Below, piece by piece: positions 12,707-20,658 of a stretch of 34,291 bases of DNA. This DNA is from a virus, in the IMG/VR virus record IMGVR_UViG_3300039159_000250, positions 1 through 34,291 of that record. One strand, written 5' to 3'. The notes under the pieces are model-generated. The model made no database searches. It saw nothing but the letters and a program-made list of their open reading frames with translations, and was not told the DNA's origin. Each line of letters starts with the position of its first letter. The stretch's first letter is position 1. The translations under genes were made by a program, and so were the position numbers.

Positions 12707-15594
12707 GTTTTTTTCTTAAATATAGAAGCGAATTCGTGACAATCAAACCGTGGAAGTTCCCATTCCATAAGATTGAATAGCTTCTCCATAAGATTCAATA
12801 TAGCAACTTGAAATTGTGCATCGTAATCGATATATTGATCTATATTTAATTCACTAATCCAAGGACCTTTATATGCGATGACATTATGACTCCAGTCTGC
12901 CCCCGTTTTAAGAGCAATATATTTTATCTTATCACCATTATAAATGAAGTCATGTGCATCTTGTAAGTCGGCACGTTCTTCAAGAATCATATTATATATC
13001 ATAGCACCACGCACATGATTAGGTGTAGATTTAAACTGATCATTATTTGCAGTAAATTTATCTTTATATTTTGTAAGTCCATTCACTGGAGCAAACCTAG
13101 CAATAGCATCTGGTGGCGAATGTATGAACGTTTCACGGGTTGCTTTTATTTGTGCTACTGTATGATCACGATTCATTTTTCTTAATATATCAAATACCAT
13201 ATCCTTTAAAACCTTCTTCGCAACCATTGGAGTATTTGATCGCACAATGTCTAAACCAGTGACTTTAAGTTTATTGGCGGGAATGTTATCTTCGTCATTT
13301 AATAACCACATTGCATATTTCTTCTTTTCAAGAAAGATTGCAGATCGGGTAATTGATTCGCGTTTGAAAAATAGTTTATTGATCTTACAGTTAGCACAAT
13401 TTATAGAATAGTTAATCATATTCTCTTCAATAATACGTTGAACAAGTGGCTCAAAATTATTATTGAGGAAGTTAATAGTCCGTTCGTGCTCAATTTCATG
13501 AGATACTATTTTATCTTTATTAGTTGCTTTATCAATAGTTATGAAGTTAATATTACCGTCTTTTTGTTCAACTCTATCAACTTTATACTCGGTTTTAAGA
13601 TTTTCCATTTCTTCATCAGTGAACATACCATGTAGGGTAAAATCAAAACTTTTAAGGAACCGGCCGGCTGATACATAAACGGAATCTGTATCACCATAAA
13701 TAATAAAATCTTTGAAATTATTAGCATTAAAAGATTTTCCGATATCACTATCTTTCCATTCTGTTTGGAAGTAAGTATTAAGTCTGGTCATAGTGCGTTT
13801 TAACCCCATCTGACCAGTCAACGTAACTGCCCTAGCATTATCAACGTCGTATAATCGGGAGTACCTTGTACCTAAAAAACCATAAACAGAGTTAATTAAT
13901 ATTTTAATTGAATATTGAAGCATGTGGTAGTATTTCGCACCTTCATTATCACCATTCTTTTTACAGTCCATCATCATCTTTTTATATAGTTTTCTTTTAT
14001 CAAACCATTCAGCTACGAATTTTGGAATTACACCAACGAAATCTTGCCGATAGAATGTACCGTTAGCAGCCAAACAGTAATTATTCTTTTTAATAAGTGT
14101 GGCTATTTTCTTAACAGATGTTACTCCGTTTTTAGATCCAATGGTAAATGGTACTTCTCTATCACCATCAATAGTTACACCATTTATATATTCATATATT
14201 TGATTAACCCCTATAGAATCATTAACAGTTCCAAGTTTAGTCTCTGGACTAATATTCCAACCAATCATAATTGACGGATATAGTGAAGTTGCGTCAAAAG
14301 ACTCAACCCACTCATGTGATCCCTTCTCGGGATCAGCTACATAACCTCCAACATATCTAATATTATTTATTTTATCTAAATCTTCATCAGAAGCTAATCC
14401 GCTTTCGGCTATATCTTTAAGTCGCTTCATTTCATCAATAAGAGCGCGATTTACATCTGGAAGAACAATTTGTTCTTCAATAAGTTTTGAAATAAATGCA
14501 CCATCAAGAACACGAGTTGTTTTTGAATAGTGTTCAAAAGGGACTTTACATCCATAACAAAAAGTAATTAAAAGATCAATATAACCAAGTTTATCATCTA
14601 GTTTACGAAGAAGGTCAACGTCAATAAGATTATATTCACAATAATCTTGCCAATTTTCATAAAGTTCAGCGAAAGTACCATCAAATTTCTTTTTACCTTC
14701 TCCGATTTCTTCAATACAAATAGCATCTAACGCATATGATGATTTAATTGATGCCGTATAATTCTTATATACTTCCATAAGATCAAGACAATTTATTCCA
14801 GAAATGAAATACTGTTTTCTAAAAATGCCTTGCTTTTTATCACGTACTTCTTCTGTTCTTATGTTATCAACAGGTGACATCTGATCTACGAAAAACTTAT
14901 CTTTAAATTCTTTTTGTTCTTTATCAGAACATGCTTTAAATCTTTCATAAATCTCAGGATCGAGAATCTTTCTTGCCCTATTAACGATATACGGAAGGTC
15001 GTAATCTTGACTATTCCAACCACTGATAATATCAGGATGTTCATTACGAATAAACGTTATAAAATCACGCAGTAAATCTTCTTCTGAAATATGTATTCGT
15101 TTCTGATATTCAAATCCTAATTTAGTTTTAATAAACGTAGCGTCAAAATCTTTTTCTGCGAAAACATAAAATTTCTTATCTCTTGTAGAGTATATAGTTA
15201 TAAGAGTTATTTTTCCAAGTGCATCTGTTGGGTGTGGAAAACCATGATCAATATGAACTTCTATATCAATAAAAAATGTATTGAATTCTTTTGGTGCTTT
15301 TAATGTTTGTCCATAATAATGATTACATATAAATTTTGTTTGTAAACTTATATCAGACTCATACATTTTTACACCATATTCGTGATACTTAAGACGTTTT
15401 TCTTTAAACTGTTTCCATTTGGTAAATTCTAATTTTTTAGCTGTTTTGCCGTGAATTGTTTTATATTCACCATCTTTATCTTCAATAAAAAAATATAAAG
15501 GCATATCAGTTTCACATTGATGTTTTACACCATCTGAATATTCCCAATAAATAATTTTACTTTTTAGATAATTTGGATAAGCATATGAAAGCAT
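12703..15594 (-). CDS. 43: Family B DNA polymerase gp43
   Basis: The replicative polymerase with 3'-5' proofreading. In the 963-aa product (T4: 898) the exonuclease motifs are FFIDIEV (Asp110, Glu112), SGWNSQDYDLPY (Asp199) and YNLIDVD (Tyr321, Asp325). The polymerase motifs are A, SFDATSLYPS (Asp434); B, KILINSVYG (Lys564, Asn568); and C, YGDTDS (Asp635, Asp637). A KKKY motif follows. All catalytic residues are present, so it should be active. The ribosome-binding site is GAGGT just before the ATG. Its promoter is at 15612-15639. It follows gene 46, unlike T4 where it follows regA, and its stop overlaps that of the convergent late gene. Confidence 0.97.
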   Translation of the reverse strand: MLSYAYPNYLKSKIIYWEYSDGVKHQCETDMPLYFFIEDKDGEYKTIHGKTAKKLEFTKWKQFKEKRLKYHEYGVKMYESDISLQTKFICNHYYGQTLKAPKEFNTFFIDIEVHIDHGFPHPTDALGKITLITIYSTRDKKFYVFAEKDFDATFIKTKLGFEYQKRIHISEEDLLRDFITFIRNEHPDIISGWNSQDYDLPYIVNRARKILDPEIYERFKACSDKEQKEFKDKFFVDQMSPVDNIRTEEVRDKKQGIFRKQYFISGINCLDLMEVYKNYTASIKSSYALDAICIEEIGEGKKKFDGTFAELYENWQDYCEYNLIDVDLLRKLDDKLGYIDLLITFCYGCKVPFEHYSKTTRVLDGAFISKLIEEQIVLPDVNRALIDEMKRLKDIAESGLASDEDLDKINNIRYVGGYVADPEKGSHEWVESFDATSLYPSIMIGWNISPETKLGTVNDSIGVNQIYEYINGVTIDGDREVPFTIGSKNGVTSVKKIATLIKKNNYCLAANGTFYRQDFVGVIPKFVAEWFDKRKLYKKMMMDCKKNGDNEGAKYYHMLQYSIKILINSVYGFLGTRYSRLYDVDNARAVTLTGQMGLKRTMTRLNTYFQTEWKDSDIGKSFNANNFKDFIIYGDTDSVYVSAGRFLKSFDFTLHGMFTDEEMENLKTEYKVDRVEQKDGNINFITIDKATNKDKIVSHEIEHERTINFLNNNFEPLVQRIIEENMINYSINCANCKINKLFFKRESITRSAIFLEKKKYAMWLLNDEDNIPANKLKVTGLDIVRSNTPMVAKKVLKDMVFDILRKMNRDHTVAQIKATRETFIHSPPDAIARFAPVNGLTKYKDKFTANNDQFKSTPNHVRGAMIYNMILEERADLQDAHDFIYNGDKIKYIALKTGADWSHNVIAYKGPWISELNIDQYIDYDAQFQVAILNLMEKLFNLMEWELPRFDCHEFASIFKKKT

Positions 15595-15611
15595 TTTTTA
15601 CCTCTATTATG

Positions 15612-15639
15612 ATTTTATCCCAATGTTTTACATAGTCAA
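15612..15639 (-). promoter_or_regulatory. Sigma70-like promoter of gene 43
   Basis: TTGACT, 16-nt spacer, TAAAAT on the minus strand in the 60-bp gap between genes 46 and 43. The -35 and the bases after it (TTGACTAT) match the gene 45 promoter. Confidence 0.6.
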
Positions 15640-15654
15640 GATTATATTCAAAAG

Positions 15655-17466
15655 TTATTTTTGAGTTTGCATATCAATGATGCCTTCAATCGTCGTAAAG
15701 CCATCTTTCTTTTGAAGAACAATCATTCGGTTATAAAAATCATCACTTATAGTATTACGATGAGTAATGATATATACGGCTTTTTCTGGATATAAGACAC
15801 GAAAACCGTCCTTTAAGTAATTTAAGAAATTTTCAATTCCTTCATTATCCATTGCTGTATCTAAAACCTCATCAAGAATAAGGATATTAGTGTCTACTGA
15901 ATTTTGTAATTTAGCAAGATCCATAAGCGAAAGAAGAATGGAAATATCAATACGTTTTTTCTCACCAGCAGAAAACGACCCATATGTTCTTTCCTCGCGT
16001 GTTCTTGTATATAACTTCTCTATTAAGTTTGCATCAAAAATTACAGTCAGTTCTGAACCCATTATCTTAAGATATTGGTTTACTTTTGAATTAAAAAACG
16101 GAAGTATTTTAGATAATACAAACTTACGAACTCCTTCCTCACCAAGAATTTTTCGTAAAACATAATTATAATTATACGCTTTTGTAGAAATACCAAAAGA
16201 CTCATCAGCATCTTCAAACTTCTTTTTATATGTTTCAAGATCAATATCAGATATGACATTATTAACTAAAAACGATCTATTTTCTTCAAACCGAAGTGCT
16301 TCATTTTTTGCAAACAATGTTCCAGTCGTAACCTCAATTTGACTTTTAATATTTTTTTGAGCATCACGTGAACTTTCAAGAACAATAATTTTTTCTGAAA
16401 GTGCTTTGAATATAGCATCAATTTTTTTTATTTTTTCTTCAATTACACCTTTTTCTATAAAACACTTATTAAATAAATCTCTCTGTTCATGAACATACTT
16501 TTGAAGAATCGGGTTATCCGAAGGAACATGACATGTGGGACAATGGGGTGCGTGTTCAAGAACTTTTAATGTTTGTTCGCTTTCATTAATTGTCTTTTTT
16601 ATTATAGCTAAATCTGTTTTTGATTGAGATAATATAGAACGAGCTTGTTCACATCTCTCTTTAAAGTTTTTTATTTCTGATTCATAATCAACCGAATCTA
16701 ATTTTGATTCAAGATTACTCTTACATATAGATAATTGAATGATCGCAGAACTAATAATATTAATATTTTCAACTTTCTCATTTTCAAATTTGTCACGTTC
16801 TTTTTGAATATTTATATGACTACTTTTTGCAAGATCATATGTTTCTTTAGTACTATTTAATTTAGTTTCTGAACTTTTTACATCACCTTTCGCAATAAGA
16901 TGTCTGTCCTTGGCAATATTAGCCATTCGGCCATAAATGTTCATGTTAAGAACATCTTCAATAACTTCACGTTTCTTACTTGAGTCCATATTAAGAAATG
17001 GTGTAGAATCGTTCATATTTAGAACAATAATATTTTTAAAACATGTATGACTTATGCCAATTTTTTCAATAAGCCACCATTCAGTTTGTTTGATGGAATC
17101 CATTTTAAATTCGTGCTCTGGACCTATACCATTCAAAAATACTGAAAAAGTAGAAGGTTTTGCAGTTCGCTTCACAAGATATTCATCTTTACCAATGGTA
17201 AATTCAATAGATACTTCGCAATTTTTTTTGTTAATTTCATTAACAACTTCTTCTTTATTTACATGTTCACCACGTAATGGTTTCCCATATATAGCAAATG
17301 ATATAGCATCTACAAGCAAACTAGATTTTCCTACACCATTTCTTGTGCCATTATCAAGATTGCGTCCAGTTACAATATTTATTCCTGTGGCGTATTCAAA
17401 CTCAGTTGGAGTATTTCCATAACTCAAAAAATTTCTAATAGTTACTTTTTTGAAAAGTATTTTCAT
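15655..17466 (-). CDS. 46: Recombination endonuclease subunit gp46 (Rad50/SbcC-like)
   Basis: gp46 is the ATPase partner of gp47 in DNA end processing for recombination and host DNA breakdown. The 603-aa product (T4: 560) has the N-terminal Walker A (GVGKSS, 44-49), long coiled-coil arms (about 190-300 and 320-420) with a zinc hook CPTC (309-312) at the turn, the ABC signature SFSAGEKKR (497-505) and Walker B ILILDEVLD (528-536), all in Rad50 order. The ribosome-binding site is AAAGGA. It has a sigma70-like promoter of its own and lies 42 nt after gene 47. Confidence 0.95.
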   Translation of the reverse strand: MKILFKKVTIRNFLSYGNTPTEFEYATGINIVTGRNLDNGTRNGVGKSSLLVDAISFAIYGKPLRGEHVNKEEVVNEINKKNCEVSIEFTIGKDEYLVKRTAKPSTFSVFLNGIGPEHEFKMDSIKQTEWWLIEKIGISHTCFKNIIVLNMNDSTPFLNMDSSKKREVIEDVLNMNIYGRMANIAKDRHLIAKGDVKSSETKLNSTKETYDLAKSSHINIQKERDKFENEKVENINIISSAIIQLSICKSNLESKLDSVDYESEIKNFKERCEQARSILSQSKTDLAIIKKTINESEQTLKVLEHAPHCPTCHVPSDNPILQKYVHEQRDLFNKCFIEKGVIEEKIKKIDAIFKALSEKIIVLESSRDAQKNIKSQIEVTTGTLFAKNEALRFEENRSFLVNNVISDIDLETYKKKFEDADESFGISTKAYNYNYVLRKILGEEGVRKFVLSKILPFFNSKVNQYLKIMGSELTVIFDANLIEKLYTRTREERTYGSFSAGEKKRIDISILLSLMDLAKLQNSVDTNILILDEVLDTAMDNEGIENFLNYLKDGFRVLYPEKAVYIITHRNTISDDFYNRMIVLQKKDGFTTIEGIIDMQTQK

Positions 17467-17484
17467 AATTGAGTCCTTTCAATA

Positions 17485-17512
17485 ATTATAAATTAAACAA
17501 TAAAAATATCAA
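17485..17512 (-). promoter_or_regulatory. Sigma70-like promoter of gene 46
   Basis: TTGATA, 16-nt spacer, TATAAT on the minus strand; the -35 overlaps the end of gene 47. Confidence 0.6.
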
Positions 17513-18591
17513 TCTTTATCTTTAGTTAATGTTGCATATAGTGATGAGACATAACCAATAAAGTCTTTTTTATCTATCTTAACTTCAGTATTTTCAAGAT
17601 TTTTTATATATTCTGCAAGAAATATAAGAGGATCATTAAGTTTTGTGATGTCAGTATCTGTAACTTCTCCATCAAAAAGTTCCAATGAATTATTTTCAAC
17701 ATCTAGACGTTTAGGACCAAAAGATTCTATTTTATTAATAACTTTAGAAATAAATTGGTCTGTATATTTCTTATCAATAACTAACCGAACAAAATTACCT
17801 TTTATTCTTTTAAGTTGTTCAAAATTCTTCTGAAGTAAATCTTCAATATTAATACGGACAAAAATAGGAGAATCTAGATTTGGAATAAATTCTGTCTCTT
17901 TAGTTTCAAGATCAAAAATATGAATACCTTTAATATCTTCATAATCACCCCATGTAATATGATAAGGACATCCAAGATAAGATATATGACCATTAGTACG
18001 ACGAAGATGAAAGTGTCCAGAAAATACTCTATTAAAATTCTTAAATTTTCCCGTATCAACACCACCTTCATGGTTTATACCACAAGTGACTTCAAATCCA
18101 TTAATTTCAAAATGGCCAAGACATAAGTCGTATTTTTCTACACCTGCTGAAATTTCATGAAACTTAGTATCAGCTTCTGTTCCAGCAACAAGCCACGGAA
18201 ATGTGATTATTTTATTACCATCTATAACTTCGTTAGTAACAGAGGTAATTACTTCAACGTTAGGAAATTCACGAATAATTTCTATTGAGTTTATATCAAG
18301 ACGATTATGATAGTAAATATCATGATTACCAACCAATACCTTCCACCGAACTGATGGTAGATTGTGTTGATACCATCTAAATACTTTTATAACTGTATTA
18401 ATTGTTCTGATGTTTAAAGAGTTTCTATTATCAAAAAGATCGCCTAATATTCGTACATCAGTGATTTGTTTTTCTTTAATTACTTTTACAAGGGTTTGTA
18501 AGAAAAAGTTTTCAATTATACTTAAATACGTTTCGCTATTGCCTTTTACCCCGTAATGAATGTCAGAAATAAGAAGTATTTTATGGCCCAT
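17509..18591 (-). CDS. 47: Recombination endonuclease subunit gp47 (Mre11/SbcD-like)
   Basis: A metal-dependent nuclease that works with gp46. The 360-aa product (T4: 339) shows the calcineurin-type phosphoesterase motifs: D-I-H (10-12), GDLFD (50-54, metal-bridging Asp51), GNHD (88-91), GHFEING (about 165-175) and GHFHLRR, where GHFH is the last metal-binding motif. The ATG at 18591 has no Shine-Dalgarno sequence; instead a sigma70-like promoter ends 6 nt before it, so the transcript should start at or next to the A of the ATG (leaderless mRNA). Confidence 0.95.
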   Translation of the reverse strand: MGHKILLISDIHYGVKGNSETYLSIIENFFLQTLVKVIKEKQITDVRILGDLFDNRNSLNIRTINTVIKVFRWYQHNLPSVRWKVLVGNHDIYYHNRLDINSIEIIREFPNVEVITSVTNEVIDGNKIITFPWLVAGTEADTKFHEISAGVEKYDLCLGHFEINGFEVTCGINHEGGVDTGKFKNFNRVFSGHFHLRRTNGHISYLGCPYHITWGDYEDIKGIHIFDLETKETEFIPNLDSPIFVRINIEDLLQKNFEQLKRIKGNFVRLVIDKKYTDQFISKVINKIESFGPKRLDVENNSLELFDGEVTDTDITKLNDPLIFLAEYIKNLENTEVKIDKKDFIGYVSSLYATLTKDKD

Positions 18592-18597
18592 ATGTTG

Positions 18598-18625
18598 ATT
18601 ATACTATGTTATTATTATTCGTCAA
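18598..18625 (-). promoter_or_regulatory. Sigma70-like promoter of gene 47, positioned for a leaderless transcript
   Basis: TTGACG, 16-nt spacer, TATAAT on the minus strand, then 6 nt and the ATG. It overlaps the 3' end of gene 55. Confidence 0.65.
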
Positions 18626-19082
18626 TAGGTGTTGGTATATTAAAACTATTAAGATTATAAATTATTCGCTGATGAAGTTTTATAAACTTATCTTTAAGTT
18701 TTGAATGCTTCTTTTCTTTGTTTATAATTTGGATAAATGCGCGGTGAATAATGGTTGTACAATATGAAAAAGCATTTGGTACTTTTCCTAAAGCAACTTG
18801 ACGTTCTGCCTTAAATGATTTTGAATATTTAACTAAAAATAAAAGAGCATATCCTTTCATTTCATCAAGATATGTATAACTTTTAAAACAAGCGGCTGAC
18901 CCACAACGATCAACGTGCATTTTCCAAAGTTCACCTAGACGCTCCGACGCCTTTTGATTTTTAACATAATCTATAACTTCTTTTGTATATTCAGCATGAT
19001 CAATGTAGTATCGTGTAGGATCTGCTTGGCGTTTCCTCTTTATGATTTTAAGTGGAACTTTTTGGTCAACTTCATCGGTCAT
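18615..19082 (-). CDS. 55: Late sigma factor gp55
   Basis: gp55 directs host RNA polymerase to TATAAATA late promoters. The 155-aa product (T4: 185) carries the shortened region-2-like core: 'LGELWKMHVDRCG' then 'YLDEMKGYALLFLVKYSKSF', 'NAFSYCTTIIHRAFIQIINKEKK', matching the gp55 pattern '..Y.....EMI.DG.......F.....NP.AY.T......F...I.KE.K'. It lies immediately upstream of gene 47, as in T4-like phages, with GGAGC before the ATG. The many exact late octamers in the window fit its presence. Confidence 0.88.
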   Translation of the reverse strand: MTDEVDQKVPLKIIKRKRQADPTRYYIDHAEYTKEVIDYVKNQKASERLGELWKMHVDRCGSAACFKSYTYLDEMKGYALLFLVKYSKSFKAERQVALGKVPNAFSYCTTIIHRAFIQIINKEKKHSKLKDKFIKLHQRIIYNLNSFNIPTPIDE

Positions 19083-19102
19083 ATAATGCTCCTATAAAAA
19101 TA

Positions 19103-19111
19103 ATTATATCA
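19103..19111 (-). promoter_or_regulatory. Extended -10 promoter of gene 55
   Basis: TGATATAAT on the minus strand, about 20 nt before the gene 55 ATG with GGAGC in between. The -35 region is weak. A plus-strand TATAAT at 19133-19138 may serve the divergent glycosyltransferase gene. Confidence 0.45.
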
Positions 19112-19158
19112 TAAATTATATATTTTGTGTAGTATAATTGATTTAAAGGAATTTTTCA

Positions 19159-20202
19159 ATGTCAGATAAAAAATTTAAAACAGTTATTCTATTTCCATCA
19201 GATAAGAATGGCTGTGGATTTCATAGAACATTTGTACCTTTTAATTTCTTAACATCAAAGTTTCAATATGATTGTCCTGCTATGTTTGCGTTTATGTTTG
19301 ATTTGAATTATTTAGCAAGGGCTGATTATATACGATTTCAACGACAAGTAACTGTTCAGCAGTTAAAAGTTGTAAAAGAATATAAAAGAATGATTACACA
19401 ACTCAAATCAAGTGCAAAAATAGTTTATGAACTTGACGATCTTGTTCATGGAATCGGTGAACATAATATTCTTGCTTACCAATTTTATACAAAAACTAGG
19501 CGTAATAACCTTATTGAATTAATGAACGTAGCAGATACTGTAACTTTCTCAACACAATTTTTAAAAGATTATTATTCTACTAATTATAATATTAATCATT
19601 CTGTTGTAGTTCCTAACTTACTTCCTAAGTTTATGTGGGGAAATCTTGGAAAAAGAGACAAGTATAATAAAGGTAAGAATGGCAAGTTACGTATATTCTG
19701 GGCAGGATCATCTTCACATGTTGGTAAGGGCGGTGACTTGGAATTTCTAGTACCATTGATAAAAAAGACAGCAAATGAATTTGAATGGGTATTCTTCGGA
19801 ACAAAACCACCAGGACTAAATGATCTTGTTGAATTTCATAATTGGAAAGATTTTTATGAATTTCCTAACGCTATGGATGAAATAGATGCTGACATAGCAT
19901 TAGCTCCTATTTCAGATTCGGAATTTAATATGGCAAAATCCGATCTTAAGTTACTTGAGATGAGCGCAATTGGATTACCAACTATTTGTAGTTCGATCGG
20001 TAATAAGGGCGGTCCATATGATTTAATACCAAATATATTGACTGTTGAGAATAAAGTTGATGCTTGGTATGCTGCTATTAAAAAACTTGAATTAGATCCT
20101 TCATTAAGAATGCAATATTTAGAAGCTGGACAAGCTGAGGTCAATCGTCGTTGGCTTGAAGATCCGAAAAATCACCAAGTGTACCTTGATGTTTATAAGT
20201 GA
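19159..20202 (+). CDS. GT-B (GT4-like) glycosyltransferase, 347 aa
   Basis: The N-terminal half has 'TVILFPSDKNGCGFHRTFVPFNFL' (a glycine-rich acceptor-side loop) and 'AKIVYELDDLVHGIG', common in phage GT-B enzymes. The C-terminal half starts with 'LRIFWAGSSSHVGKGGDLEFLVPLI' and 'EWVFFGTKPPG' and ends in 'FNMAKSDLKLLEMSAIGLPTICSS', the donor-binding K-x-x-E region typical of GT4. It should move a sugar from a nucleotide donor to an unknown acceptor. The ribosome-binding site is AAAGGAA. It is divergent from gene 55, next to the position where T4 has its DNA alpha-glucosyltransferase gene (between 47 and 55), though the sequences are not visibly alike. It ends at a strong terminator. Confidence 0.8.
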   Translation: MSDKKFKTVILFPSDKNGCGFHRTFVPFNFLTSKFQYDCPAMFAFMFDLNYLARADYIRFQRQVTVQQLKVVKEYKRMITQLKSSAKIVYELDDLVHGIGEHNILAYQFYTKTRRNNLIELMNVADTVTFSTQFLKDYYSTNYNINHSVVVPNLLPKFMWGNLGKRDKYNKGKNGKLRIFWAGSSSHVGKGGDLEFLVPLIKKTANEFEWVFFGTKPPGLNDLVEFHNWKDFYEFPNAMDEIDADIALAPISDSEFNMAKSDLKLLEMSAIGLPTICSSIGNKGGPYDLIPNILTVENKVDAWYAAIKKLELDPSLRMQYLEAGQAEVNRRWLEDPKNHQVYLDVYK

Positions 20203-20229
20203 TAAAACTTTTTTATTAATATAAAAATA

Positions 20230-20261
20230 AAAGCTACTGTAGCAAATACAGTAGCTTTTTT
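20230..20261 (+). terminator. Rho-independent terminator after the GT-B gene
   Basis: A perfect 12-bp stem (AAAGCTACTGTA / TACAGTAGCTTT), 5-nt loop and six T. An A-rich flank on the other side means it could also stop leftward transcription. Confidence 0.9.
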
Positions 20262-20453
20262 AGTTCACAAGTAACTTATCTAGTTATTATTTTATATTTT
20301 TAACTTTTTAGTTCACAAGTAACTTATCTAGTTATTATTTTATATTTTTAACTTTTTAGTTCACAAGTAACTTATCTAGTTATTATTTTATATTTTTAAC
20401 TTTTTAGTTCACAAGTAACTTATCTAGTTATTATTTTATATTTTTAACTTTTT
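20262..20453. repeat. Four exact tandem copies of a 48-bp AT-rich repeat
   Basis: Copies start at 20262, 20310, 20358 and 20406. Each starts AGTTCACAAGTAACTT, contains a small hairpin (AGTAACT / AGTTATT around TATCT, one G-U pair) followed by T-rich DNA, and ends AACTTTTT. A degenerate fifth start follows at 20455. The copies have no unique spacers, so this is not a CRISPR array. The array lies between convergent genes; candidates are an origin- or iteron-like site, a recombination or packaging site, or a multi-step transcription stop. Confidence 0.95.
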
Positions 20454-20658
20454 TAGTTACTATTCTTAAATGTCTTTAAGTTACTTTCTAAGTGTCTTTT
20501 CTAGAGTAACTTCAAAGCAACTGTATATGAATTTTGTCATTAGACAATAGTCTTCTTATATATCCGAACCTGTATTTTTCGGACATCTTCAAAATTTAAC
20601 TTCGTATACGTACTTTTCATTATATATAGTGTTTATTAAATTTTCAAGACCAATATTA
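20454..20658. other. Non-coding flank of the 48-bp repeats with inverted repeats
   Basis: No gene is seen here. The AGTTACT/AGTAACT motif of the repeats recurs: AAGTTACT (20478-20485) and AGTAACTT (20505-20512) form an 8-bp inverted repeat with a 19-nt spacer, and TTGTC/GACAA (20534-20547) forms a small hairpin. TCCGA and TCGGA flank a longer loop further on. Confidence 0.6.

Noticed and set aside
20262-20453. CRISPR array
   Set aside because: The 48-bp units are directly adjacent with no unique spacers, and there are no cas genes.
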